From: Chitinophaga pinensis
GTDB taxonomy: Bacteria > Bacteroidota > Bacteroidia > Chitinophagales > Chitinophagaceae
DNA length: 64,000 nt
Assembly (NCBI GenBank): GCA_945874755.1
Contig: CAMCHR010000002.1
Location: forward strand, 1-64,000
Reading direction: 5' to 3'
Shown: one piece after another, positions 20,768 through 30,650 of the stretch
Layout: the number at the start of each line of letters is the position of its first letter
Position numbering within the stretch: position 1 is the stretch's first letter
Notes under the pieces: model-generated
Told to the model about the DNA's origin: nothing
The model's database searches: none
What the model saw: the letters and a program-made list of their open reading frames with translations, nothing else
Made by a program: the position numbers and the translations under genes

Positions 20768-20930
20768 ATAGGCCTATCCTTGATCCATATTTTATCGATT
20801 GTTTTTCACAAAAACATTCATTTTCAATAAGTTAGGTATTTTTTATATATTTTTTCATGAAGTTTTTTAATGATTATTTATTTAATTGTTAAACAAGTAT
20901 TTAAATTATGTATTAACATTTTGCACTTTT

Positions 20931-22499
20931 TTACAGTGATTTTCTGATGGATTTACCCTTTTTTACTGGCACTTGAACAGCCTGGTCCATACTTAATTCG
21001 CCATTTACCCAGATGTATTTGAATCCTTTTGCATATTGATGCGCGTCTTCAAATGTAGCCATGTCTAAAACCTCGTCCGCATCAAATAAAACGATGTCTG
21101 CATAATAACCTTCTTGTAGGATGCCTCTTTTTTCGATATTGAATTTATTCGCAGGCAGAGAGGTCATTCTTCTAATCGCTTCTTCTAAACTCAATACGCC
21201 CATTGTTCTTACATATCTTCCTAATACGCGCGAATTCGTGCCGTAAGCTCTTGGATGCGGCTTGCCGTAACCCTTCATTGCGATGCCGGCATCACTTGCA
21301 AACATGTTAAAAGGATATTGCATAATTGCTTTGACATCGGATTCAGTCATACCATGGTAAATCATTTGTGCACCACCTTGTTCCATCATTTGTATAATTG
21401 TTTCTGCTTCATCTAATGCATTGTTTTTATTGCCTCTTAAAAGATTAATCGCTTCGATATCTTTTCCATTATAACTACTGTCTGCTTTGTAATTGGCGAC
21501 TACGGCGTAGGTGAAATGCTTGATCCCTCTCTTTTTTAAAATTCCAATTATTTCATTGGCTACTTTTTTTCGAATGGTTGGTTCTTTCAATCTTGCAAAG
21601 ATGGAGTCCTGCCCATCTGATAAAACCCAATCTGGTAATAGTACACTTAACTGTGTACTACTCGCTGTATAAGGATATTGGTCAATGGTCACATCAATGC
21701 CCTCTATTCTCGCATTAATTACCAAAGGGATAGTTTCATTACTTCGGCCCCAATTATTTTGTCCACTTATTTTAAAATGTGAAATCTCAACAGGAATCTT
21801 TGCGGCTCTTCCAATTTGGATCGCTTCGTTCACAGCATCCACTACTTGATTTTCTTCGTTTCGAATATGAGATGCATAGACCCCTCCTTTTGATGCAATC
21901 ACTTTTGCCAGTCTTACGATTTCTTCTGTAGGTGCATAAGTGCCAGGGATATAAATTAATCCAGTGGACATGCCCACAGCACCATCTTGCATGGCTTGTG
22001 CAGCAATTTTTTCCATTTGTTGCATTTCGGCTTCTGTAGCATGTCTGTTTGCAGTGCCCATCACCTGCTTACGAATGTTATTGTGTCCTATTAAGGATGC
22101 AATATTGATGGACATGCCTATGGAGTCCAGTTTATTAAAATAGGTATTTAAGTTATCAGCTGATCCGCCACAATTCCCTGTCACCACTGTTGTTACGCCA
22201 TCGTATAAAAAATTACTAGCCAATGGATTTCTTAATTCGCCACCCTCTAAATGTCCATGCACATCAATAAAACCTGGAGCAACAATCAATCCTTTAGCAT
22301 CAATTTCTCTAGTTGCTTTCCAATTTTTTAAATTCCCAATGGCAATAATTTGGTTGCCTTTGATAGCCACATCTTTATATTGCCATTGATTCCCAGTGCC
22401 ATCGATTAGTTTTCCGTTTCGGATAATATAATCAGCAGTTTGCGCTTTTGTTTGCAGCAATGTAAAAACGAAGCCAAGGAGTAGAAGGGTTTTTTTCAT
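20931..22499 (-). CDS. N-acyl-D-amino-acid deacylase (D-aminoacylase) family amidohydrolase, secreted
   Basis: GLIVAPGFIDVHGHLEGGELRNP, YASHIRNEENQVVDAVNEAI, ISHFKISGQNNWG, FASDAGIAM; signal peptide from 22499. Confidence 0.88.
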   Translation of the reverse strand: MKKTLLLLGFVFTLLQTKAQTADYIIRNGKLIDGTGNQWQYKDVAIKGNQIIAIGNLKNWKATREIDAKGLIVAPGFIDVHGHLEGGELRNPLASNFLYDGVTTVVTGNCGGSADNLNTYFNKLDSIGMSINIASLIGHNNIRKQVMGTANRHATEAEMQQMEKIAAQAMQDGAVGMSTGLIYIPGTYAPTEEIVRLAKVIASKGGVYASHIRNEENQVVDAVNEAIQIGRAAKIPVEISHFKISGQNNWGRSNETIPLVINARIEGIDVTIDQYPYTASSTQLSVLLPDWVLSDGQDSIFARLKEPTIRKKVANEIIGILKKRGIKHFTYAVVANYKADSSYNGKDIEAINLLRGNKNNALDEAETIIQMMEQGGAQMIYHGMTESDVKAIMQYPFNMFASDAGIAMKGYGKPHPRAYGTNSRVLGRYVRTMGVLSLEEAIRRMTSLPANKFNIEKRGILQEGYYADIVLFDADEVLDMATFEDAHQYAKGFKYIWVNGELSMDQAVQVPVKKGKSIRKSL

Positions 22500-22603
22500 A
22501 AAGCTATTTTGTGTACTCAATTTACTAAATCCTAATCCATTTGTCATTCATTTTTATTTATATAACCTAAAAAATGTATTTTCATTGGATCAATTATGAT
22601 TCT

Positions 22604-24526
22604 ATGAAAAAGTATATTCTACTCCTTGTTGTAACATTAGTTTGTTCGACAAATCTAAAAGCACAGCAAACTCAAAAACCGCCATTGCATGGCAAAGATT
22701 GGGTAGCGATCACGGGTAAACCTTTGGCTGCAACTGCAGGATCAATGGTGTTTCAAAAAGGCGGTAATGCCGTAGATGCTGCATGTGCTATGCTTGCTGC
22801 AACATGTACCATGTGGGACGTGTTAAGTTGGGGTGGCGAAACACAAGCCTTGATTTATAATCCCAATACAAAAAAAGTGATAGCCATTAGCGCCATGGGC
22901 TTTGCCCCAACTGGTGCTACACCAGAATTTTTTAAAGGGAAGGGGTTTAGTTACCCACCAGAATATGGACCCTTAGCGGCAACTACGCCTGGTACACCGG
23001 GAGGCATATGTTTGATGTTGGCGAATTATGGATCTATGAGTTTAAAAGAAGTATTAGCACCTGCTATGGACTTAGCTGCAGGTTATGCAATTGATGCACA
23101 AACTGCAAATGGTATTGAACGTGGTAAAGCCATGATTAAAACCTGGCCTTATAGCAAGAAAGTATTGTTACCACATTTAGGAGAAAAAAGAGAAGCGCCA
23201 GAAGCCGGTGAAATATTTGTTCAAAAAGATTTATTGAACACTTTACAAAAAATGGTAGATGCCGAGCAGGATGCATTGAAACAAGGCAAGACTCGTAAAG
23301 AAGCTATCTGGGCTGCATATGATCGTTTTTATAAAGGAGATATTGCAGATGAATTTGTAAGAGGCGTGCAAGAGCAAGGCGGATTAATTACCAAAGAAGA
23401 TTTAAAAAACTGGAGACCTACGGAAGAAGCGCCTTCGATGGTGAACTATAAAGGCATTGATGTCTATAAATTACAAGCATGGACGCAGGGACCATCTTTA
23501 TTACAAGCATTAAATATTGTTGAAAATTTTGACTTGAAAAAAATGGGCTATAATTCTGCGGATTATATGCACATCATTTATCAAGCAATGAATTTAAGTT
23601 TTGCAGATCGTGATTTTTATTATGGTGATCCTAAGTTTGCAACCAACCAACCAATGACTGGTTTGCTAAGTAAAGCTTATGCAAAACAAAGAGCAGGAGA
23701 AATTAATATGGCAAAGAACAATGCCAATGCAGGCCCTGGAGATCCTTATCCTTTTGAAGGAAAAATAAATCCTTTTATGGATTTAATAAAAGCAAAAGGT
23801 TTTCAACCTTCAACAGATACTGCAAAAAATAAAACAGGATTTGCCCCAGCGCACGATTTAAGAATAGTAGCGTCTTTGAATACGAATGAAAAATTGCCAG
23901 TTGATGCAGATTATATGGATCGTTTATGGAGGGGCACCACCACTGTTGAAGCAGCAGATAAAGAAGGATGGATTGTCTCTATCACGCCAAGTGGTGGATG
24001 GTTGCCTGCAACCATTGCGGGTAACACGGGCGTGGGTATGAGTCAACGCATGCAAAGCTTTGTATTGGATTCTGCACAAAGTCCTTTCAATGTGGTTGCA
24101 CCAGGTAAAAGACCAAGAGTCACTTTAACACCAAGTTTGGCAATCAAAGATGGTAAGCCTTATATGGCATTTGGTGTGCAGGGTGGTGATACACAGGATC
24201 AAAATTTATTACAATTCTTTTTAAATATGGTGGAGTTTGGCATGACTGTTCAAGAAGCAACTGAAGCTGCGAATATTAATTCAAATCAACTTTGGCTTTC
24301 TTTAGGAGGCACTAAAATTGCAGATAGAAAACCAAGACCAGGTAGCATATTGTTACATGATAATGTTTCTGAGTGGGTTCGAAAAGATTTAAGAGCTAGA
24401 GGGTATAATTTAACTTTCGATGATCGTACGAGCGGTCCTATCAATGCCATTTTATTTGATTGGAAACATGGATCCATGTGGGGTGGTAGTTCTAATCATG
24501 GTGAAGATTATGGCATTGCATGGTAA
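22604..24526 (+). CDS. Gamma-glutamyltransferase family protein, secreted
   Basis: GGNAVDAACAMLAATCTM, GTTTVEAADKEGWIVS (nucleophile region), APGKRPRVTLTPSLAIKDGKP; signal peptide from 22604. Confidence 0.88.
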   Translation: MKKYILLLVVTLVCSTNLKAQQTQKPPLHGKDWVAITGKPLAATAGSMVFQKGGNAVDAACAMLAATCTMWDVLSWGGETQALIYNPNTKKVIAISAMGFAPTGATPEFFKGKGFSYPPEYGPLAATTPGTPGGICLMLANYGSMSLKEVLAPAMDLAAGYAIDAQTANGIERGKAMIKTWPYSKKVLLPHLGEKREAPEAGEIFVQKDLLNTLQKMVDAEQDALKQGKTRKEAIWAAYDRFYKGDIADEFVRGVQEQGGLITKEDLKNWRPTEEAPSMVNYKGIDVYKLQAWTQGPSLLQALNIVENFDLKKMGYNSADYMHIIYQAMNLSFADRDFYYGDPKFATNQPMTGLLSKAYAKQRAGEINMAKNNANAGPGDPYPFEGKINPFMDLIKAKGFQPSTDTAKNKTGFAPAHDLRIVASLNTNEKLPVDADYMDRLWRGTTTVEAADKEGWIVSITPSGGWLPATIAGNTGVGMSQRMQSFVLDSAQSPFNVVAPGKRPRVTLTPSLAIKDGKPYMAFGVQGGDTQDQNLLQFFLNMVEFGMTVQEATEAANINSNQLWLSLGGTKIADRKPRPGSILLHDNVSEWVRKDLRARGYNLTFDDRTSGPINAILFDWKHGSMWGGSSNHGEDYGIAW

Positions 24527-24583
24527 GATGCAAAAAAGAGCATTAAAACAGGATTAAATTGACATCGAATAAATAAAAACAAA

Positions 24584-25873
24584 ATGGCACAGAATAGAAG
24601 AAATTTTTTAAGCACTGCATTGTTGACTGCAGGCACATTAGGATTAGGTGGTAAGGTTTTAGCAAGTAATTCGGTAAATCAATACGATATCAATTTGCCT
24701 AAATCAATTGAGGACTTAACGCCAATGAAAGAAGGTGTTGTGCCCATTACTGTTGAAGAGCGCAAACAAAGAATTGCGAAGGCACAGGCCATCATGGAGC
24801 AAGAAAAAATAGATGCTATTTTTTTAGAGGGCACGGCGTCTTGTTTTTATTTTACTGGCATGCGATGGGGACAAAGTGAAAGAACTTTTGGTGTCGTTAT
24901 CCCAGCAAAAGGGCCGATTGCCTATGTCTGTCCAAAGTTCGAAGAAGACAGGGCCATGGAATTATTGAATCCTGTTTTTGGTGATGAAGTAAGATGTTGG
25001 GAAGAACATGAAAGTCCGTATGCTTTGATTTTTAACATTATTAAAGACAGAGGAACAAAGTATAAAAAAATTGGGATGGAAGAGCGTGTTCGTTTTTTCA
25101 TTGCGGATGGTGTTAAAAAATTAGCAACAGGTTTTGAGATTGTAGATGCTACACCAGTTACAGCTGGTTGTAGAATGTATAAAACAAAATCAGAACTAGC
25201 TTTGATGCAGTATTCAAGCGATGTGACGATTAAAGCATACCAAGCAGCATTTGCAACCATACGTCCAGATATGTCTCAGTCTGAATTTAGCGGCAATATC
25301 AGTGCGGCTTTTAGAAAGCTAGGCTATAGTGGTGGCGCTTCGGTTCAAGTGGGTAAATATTCCGCATTGCCTCATGGAAGTATCACACCTCAAGTAATTC
25401 GCGAAGGTGATATTGTGATGGTAGATGGTGGCACAAGTGTAGAAGGTTATGCTTCTGATATCACAAGAACAATTGTAGTGGGTAAACCAAGCCAAAGACA
25501 AATAGAGGTTTGGAATATAGAATTGGAAGCACAGAACGCAGCCTTTGCAGCAATTAAAATTGGTGCACCATGTGAAGTGGTAGACGCAGCTGCAAGAGCA
25601 GTGATTGAAAAAGCAGGATTTAAAACTAATTATAAATTACCAGGGCTACCGCACAGAACTGGACACGGTATTGGCTTAGAAGGGCACGAGTGGACCAACT
25701 TTGTAAAAGGTAATAAAACTCCTCTAGCAGTTGGGATGTGCTTTAGCAATGAACCAACTATTTCTATTCCGGGTGAATTTGGTATTCGATTAGAAGATTG
25801 TTTATACATCGCTGAAGATGGACCACATTATTTTTCTAAGCAAAGTATTTCTATCGAAAAACCATTCGGGTAA
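24584..25873 (+). CDS. M24 family Xaa-Pro peptidase with Tat-like leader
   Basis: N-term MAQNRRNFLSTALLTAGTLGLGG; VMVDGGTSVEGYASDITRT, HRTGHGIGLEGHE, FSNEPTISIPGEFGIRLED metal-site motifs. Confidence 0.9.
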   Translation: MAQNRRNFLSTALLTAGTLGLGGKVLASNSVNQYDINLPKSIEDLTPMKEGVVPITVEERKQRIAKAQAIMEQEKIDAIFLEGTASCFYFTGMRWGQSERTFGVVIPAKGPIAYVCPKFEEDRAMELLNPVFGDEVRCWEEHESPYALIFNIIKDRGTKYKKIGMEERVRFFIADGVKKLATGFEIVDATPVTAGCRMYKTKSELALMQYSSDVTIKAYQAAFATIRPDMSQSEFSGNISAAFRKLGYSGGASVQVGKYSALPHGSITPQVIREGDIVMVDGGTSVEGYASDITRTIVVGKPSQRQIEVWNIELEAQNAAFAAIKIGAPCEVVDAAARAVIEKAGFKTNYKLPGLPHRTGHGIGLEGHEWTNFVKGNKTPLAVGMCFSNEPTISIPGEFGIRLEDCLYIAEDGPHYFSKQSISIEKPFG

Positions 25874-25932
25874 TTGATCACTGGCAATTATTTGATACAC
25901 ATTAAAGAATCAAATAACTAAGTGGATAAAAT

Positions 25933-25967
25933 AAAAAAAGGAGCTACAATTTGTAGCTCCTTTTTTT
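25933..25967. terminator. Bidirectional intrinsic terminator between convergent genes
   Basis: GGAGCTACAA-T-TTGTAGCTCC with flanking A7 and T7. Confidence 0.85.
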
Positions 25968-26003
25968 ATACCTCTTCACAAGGGACTTGTTTTGTATAAT
26001 CAA

Positions 26004-28688
26004 CTATTGATACAACTGATTGAACAACATTTTATAAGTGGAATGTGTTTGCCCTCTAAATGTAATTTCAGGTCCATACACATATACTTTTCCTTTTCCC
26101 AATTTTGCTTCAAAAGCAGCAACACCATCTTGCAAGTAAGCTTGTCCAAATGCCCAGCCGCTTCTCAAAGTTTTGTCTGATGCAAACCATGCAAGTGGTG
26201 TGATGGTGCCATTTGCGATGGCATCTGGCTGCACTTTAAATACAGGGCTATTGTTAAAGTACACATCTGCATTATTTTTCATGCCCCAGTTGGCTTTTAG
26301 TGCAGGCGCAACAGCAACTTGTAAGATACTTCCTGGAATATAAAATTTCTCCCCTGGAAGCGTGCGCTCTTTTCCGTTATTCATTTCGGTAATAGCATTT
26401 TTAACAGGTAGTTTTAAATGGTATGCAAGGTTTGCACTTGATCCTATTGTAATCACGGTTCCTCCTGCTTCTATAAAAGTCTTTAGTGCAGGAATAGATT
26501 TTTCGGCAGTAATTTTTCCAATCATCGCATGAAATTCTGCAGGGATTTCGTCTAAGTTGGGTTCTTTCTCCTCATAAGGAGAAGCTGGTCCTTCAACCAT
26601 TGCAGGGATGGCGCCGTCAACAAAAACAATGGCATCAAACTTATCTTTTAAATTACCTGCATTGATTTCCTTAGGGTACAATAATTTAAAATCAAAATGA
26701 TGTTGCTCCAAAATCCATCTTACCCAACCAGAAGGCATAGACCCACCATAACGATCCCATAAGCCAATTTTTAATGTAGTAATTTTAATGGCATCTGCAG
26801 GAAGACTTTCTACTGCAATGAAATTTAAACCTGCTTTTGCAATGGTCTCTTTATCTTTTGATTCATCTGCCATTTCGAAATAAAATCCTTGTTGATTTTT
26901 ATACACTGATTTACCCGCTTTTAATAAATCATTGATTTTTACAAAACTATTGTTGTCATTAGACTGGATCGCATAATATTTATTGACACTATTAGCTGTG
27001 TTAAATACAGTCGTTTTTGCATATTGTAATTGACCATAAGGAATCGCTTCAAATGGGCCATTAAAATCATCTAAGATTCTGTCAAACTCCACACCCATCG
27101 TATATGCCGGTGTCCATCCTGCTGCATCATAAGGTCTTACAGGAGGACCTCCTGGGTATAAAAAATCATTAGGATGATCCTGTGGATCAAACATATCCAA
27201 TACATGCGCTCTAAATGCTTGGTTCGTTCTTACCACATAAGACCCAGCAGCATAATTTTTTCCATTCACAACAAAATCGTTTGTTGCGTGATGCACTTTG
27301 ATACCACTTTGAATTAAAATATTCACAAAGGCAACTGCGCTACTTGTTTGAACTGCAGGAATGATATACCCTCTAGGATCTCTTAATGCAGGCGCCTTAT
27401 ACACTTTTGCGAAATTTTGTATTGCAACACTATCTACACGCGTATCTCTTTTCTCTGTTTTTAATTGCTCAGTCAAGAGCTCCACTTTATTTGGAGAAAG
27501 GGTCCAGTTGTCTCTGTTACCAGATTCAATCGCTGCTTTACCCATTCGATACATATTCATTAACACTTCATCTTTATGTCTTGCTGCATAGTTGAGTACG
27601 GCATAATTTAATGAAATAGAATAGTCGATTGAGTTTTTGAAATACCATTTTTGTGGGGCAATTGGAAAAGGCAAGCCGCTATTTGGAATCAATCTTTGAG
27701 GTACTAAAGGAATATTCATTGGTGTTGGACTTCCAATGATCTCTGTTAAAATACCAACAATATTATGATAGTATGCTGTGGTTCTTAATCCACCATTCCA
27801 CCAGGTAGAATACACCGAGCCACCCTTCATCGTGTAACCAGGTTTTTGCTCTGCATTTAAACGGCTACTCATAGCGGCACCCATCGCATCCAAACTTGTA
27901 ATCAATAATGGACTATACACATAATTAAACGGATCTCTGTAAGGAGGGCCCGCAACAACAGTTCCAGCTGGGCCTGTTTGATGGTGGTTGTACAAAATTT
28001 GAGGCATCCACTCGATATATTGTTGACGACTCATATTTTTTGACTCACTCATGTTCGTCATAAAAAAATCACGATTGTTATCGTGTCCAATATATTTTTG
28101 ATACAAGCGTGGCAATGCAGCAGTCGATCTTTTTAAAGTATCTGTATTACGCATATACCAATTTGAAACCAATTCTTGTCCATCAGGATTGGCGTGTACA
28201 AATAAGATGATGGTATTTTTTAAAATATTTTTTGTTTCATCGTCTTGTCTCGTGATAATTTGATACATGGATTCAATCCACTGATGAATTCCCACCACTT
28301 CGGTTGCGTGTAAGCCACCATCTATCCATACCACGGCTTTTCCATCATTGGCCAATTGCTTCGCATCTTCCTCTGATAATGCTTCCGCTCTTGCTAGCTT
28401 TTGAGAAATCGATTTGTATTTTTGTATTAGCTTGATATTTTCGGGACTCGACACAATCATCATATAATGATTACGACCTTCCTCTGTTTTACCAATTGTT
28501 ACTAATTTAACTTTGTTAGAACCCGCTTCTACTTTTTTTAAATAAGCTTCTGTAGCAGTAAATGTGGTTAACTTATAGTTATCACCAATATTAAATCCAA
28601 AATGACTTTTTGGACTAGGAACAGATTGCGCAATAAGTTGAACACTTAATAATAGCACAATACTGAGCAGAGATACAATTCGACGCAT
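26004..28688 (-). CDS. M14 family zinc carboxypeptidase, secreted
   Basis: VWIDGGLHATEVVGIHQ (HxxE), NPDGQE, YNHHQTGPAGT; C-terminal extension. Confidence 0.87.
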   Translation of the reverse strand: MRRIVSLLSIVLLLSVQLIAQSVPSPKSHFGFNIGDNYKLTTFTATEAYLKKVEAGSNKVKLVTIGKTEEGRNHYMMIVSSPENIKLIQKYKSISQKLARAEALSEEDAKQLANDGKAVVWIDGGLHATEVVGIHQWIESMYQIITRQDDETKNILKNTIILFVHANPDGQELVSNWYMRNTDTLKRSTAALPRLYQKYIGHDNNRDFFMTNMSESKNMSRQQYIEWMPQILYNHHQTGPAGTVVAGPPYRDPFNYVYSPLLITSLDAMGAAMSSRLNAEQKPGYTMKGGSVYSTWWNGGLRTTAYYHNIVGILTEIIGSPTPMNIPLVPQRLIPNSGLPFPIAPQKWYFKNSIDYSISLNYAVLNYAARHKDEVLMNMYRMGKAAIESGNRDNWTLSPNKVELLTEQLKTEKRDTRVDSVAIQNFAKVYKAPALRDPRGYIIPAVQTSSAVAFVNILIQSGIKVHHATNDFVVNGKNYAAGSYVVRTNQAFRAHVLDMFDPQDHPNDFLYPGGPPVRPYDAAGWTPAYTMGVEFDRILDDFNGPFEAIPYGQLQYAKTTVFNTANSVNKYYAIQSNDNNSFVKINDLLKAGKSVYKNQQGFYFEMADESKDKETIAKAGLNFIAVESLPADAIKITTLKIGLWDRYGGSMPSGWVRWILEQHHFDFKLLYPKEINAGNLKDKFDAIVFVDGAIPAMVEGPASPYEEKEPNLDEIPAEFHAMIGKITAEKSIPALKTFIEAGGTVITIGSSANLAYHLKLPVKNAITEMNNGKERTLPGEKFYIPGSILQVAVAPALKANWGMKNNADVYFNNSPVFKVQPDAIANGTITPLAWFASDKTLRSGWAFGQAYLQDGVAAFEAKLGKGKVYVYGPEITFRGQTHSTYKMLFNQLYQ

Positions 28689-28769
28689 AATGTAGTTTTT
28701 TGTTCAAACTAAAGTTAACTAGGTAGATTTAAATTTTAAAACAAATTTTACGAATGGATGAAGGTCACC

Positions 28770-29921
28770 TTATTGTATTCTGAAAAGCATGATTTGAGCA
28801 CTTGGGGTGGCGGGTCTAGAAGGATTTATTAAAGTACTTGTTTTAAATATTTGTGTTTGATTGTGTTTAACACTAAAAAACAATTCTAGATAATCATCCT
28901 CGCCAAAGACCACCATAGATTGTCCCGAAAAAATATTTTTGATGCCTACGGCGCCAGTGAAAAATTGCCTTAGACTATTAGGGTATGCAGATCCATTGCG
29001 TCTCATCCATACACTAATTTCGTCATTGGCTATTTGCGTATTGCCAACTTGAAGACTATACTGAACCATGTAAGTACCCGCTTTCACAACAAGCAACCGG
29101 GTTGGATCTAGGCTGGAGTTAAGCCCGATAGCAACCTGATTTTGACCAATGGTATCCCTCCACTTTACCGCGGTGGCTGTATTCGCTATGGCCACTTGCC
29201 TTGCAGTATCTGTAAATGCGCCAAAATGAGTTTCAAAAGGTATATAGCCTAAGCTCAAAGCTATTTCTGAAGCATTGATTTCCCCCTTATTTATTTTTAG
29301 GTTTATTCTATTGCTTAAGCTCACTGTATCTTTTTTATCTAATTTTAAAGCCAATGCTTGGATGGATGCCTTACTTAAAATTTTAAGACTATCAGGGACA
29401 TTATTGACTTTGTCCATTTGTAATGTCAATTTAAACGCAGGAATATTATTTACGCCAGTGCCACCCTGCGGTATACTTAAAGTACCTTCTACATTTTCTG
29501 CTAAGACATGGTCTGCCGAAAAAGCGTAAGCGGCATATTGAATTTGTTGTTGTCCAATCCGAATAAATTGTAAATGATTGTCCACATCAATTTCTACTCG
29601 CATAAAATAAGTAGCAGCCGTCCAATTTATTTTTTCAAATGCGCCAATGGTAATTATTTTAGCAGGCTCGGTTGCGCCAATTAAAATGGTAAACAATCCC
29701 AATGGACTAGTGGTAACGGATTTTAATTCTTGATAAAGTAACTCCTCGGCCAATGTATCTTTTAAAATACTAATTCGAATTTGTATTTGTTTATTGGGCA
29801 TAATCACGCCATAGCTTGTTCTAGCGACTGCCTGAAAAGCAATTCCCTTTTGGCTTTGACTCAAACCCATTTGACAATAAAATAGCAATACAATGATTAT
29901 AATTAGGGTAATAGACCTCAT
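28770..29921 (-). CDS. Secreted hypothetical protein with phage-tail-fibre-like motif
   Basis: Signal peptide; NVEGTLSIPQGGTGVNNIPAFKLTL; 4-nt ATGA overlap with the upstream gene if it starts at 29921. Confidence 0.6.
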   Translation of the reverse strand: MRSITLIIIIVLLFYCQMGLSQSQKGIAFQAVARTSYGVIMPNKQIQIRISILKDTLAEELLYQELKSVTTSPLGLFTILIGATEPAKIITIGAFEKINWTAATYFMRVEIDVDNHLQFIRIGQQQIQYAAYAFSADHVLAENVEGTLSIPQGGTGVNNIPAFKLTLQMDKVNNVPDSLKILSKASIQALALKLDKKDTVSLSNRINLKINKGEINASEIALSLGYIPFETHFGAFTDTARQVAIANTATAVKWRDTIGQNQVAIGLNSSLDPTRLLVVKAGTYMVQYSLQVGNTQIANDEISVWMRRNGSAYPNSLRQFFTGAVGIKNIFSGQSMVVFGEDDYLELFFSVKHNQTQIFKTSTLINPSRPATPSAQIMLFRIQ

Positions 29922-30475
29922 GGTTTTATAAATTTTAAATACTTGACCCAATAATTTTTTTTGACATCCATTGTCATATACTCAGGTAAATACAATACCT
30001 GCATCATGTATACGCCGCCAGGCATTGCGCTGATATCAATGGATTTTCCTACATAACCGCTCCTATATGTTGTTTGATCACTTGCAATGACTTGCCCATG
30101 TATATTCATAATCTTGTATCCAAATAAAATCAGATCTGGCTCTTTTGAAAACAGTACAATAGCATCTCCAGAAAATGTATTTTTTAGTTCTATACTAGGA
30201 TTGTACTTTCCCCAAATCCCATCATTGGCAAAACGATTCATAGTTGGTTGTAAAAAACCTGCAGTAAAATGATAGCTATTGGATTGATCGAGCAACATAT
30301 TGGTCAGTCCAAGATCAAGCCGCCAATCCATCTGCAAGCCATCCACATTAGAAGACATAAAACTATAACCAGCAAGACTAAATGTCTTTAAAGGTAGTTG
30401 CTGTCCATACAATTGAGTAACAAGTAATTGTAATAGGATGAGGAAGTAAAATAAGATTGATTTAAGATGACCCAT
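29918..30475 (-). CDS. Secreted protein with T9SS type A-like C-terminal domain
   Basis: Signal peptide; NPSIELKNTFSGDAIVLF...YKIMNIHGQVIASDQT...IDISAMPGGVYMMQV. Confidence 0.6.
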   Translation of the reverse strand: MGHLKSILFYFLILLQLLVTQLYGQQLPLKTFSLAGYSFMSSNVDGLQMDWRLDLGLTNMLLDQSNSYHFTAGFLQPTMNRFANDGIWGKYNPSIELKNTFSGDAIVLFSKEPDLILFGYKIMNIHGQVIASDQTTYRSGYVGKSIDISAMPGGVYMMQVLYLPEYMTMDVKKNYWVKYLKFIKP

Positions 30476-30650
30476 TGGTTAAACCTAGTCATTCTTGATA
30501 CTTATTTTTAGCGTATTTATACTTTCAATAAATGGCATCAAAATAATCCGGCCATTTATAAAAATATTGGTCCCTTATCTTTTTAGATAGGAGATTTTTT
30601 TTGTATCTTATGTCTTCAAATTTATTGTATCATCATTATAAAAATTTACT

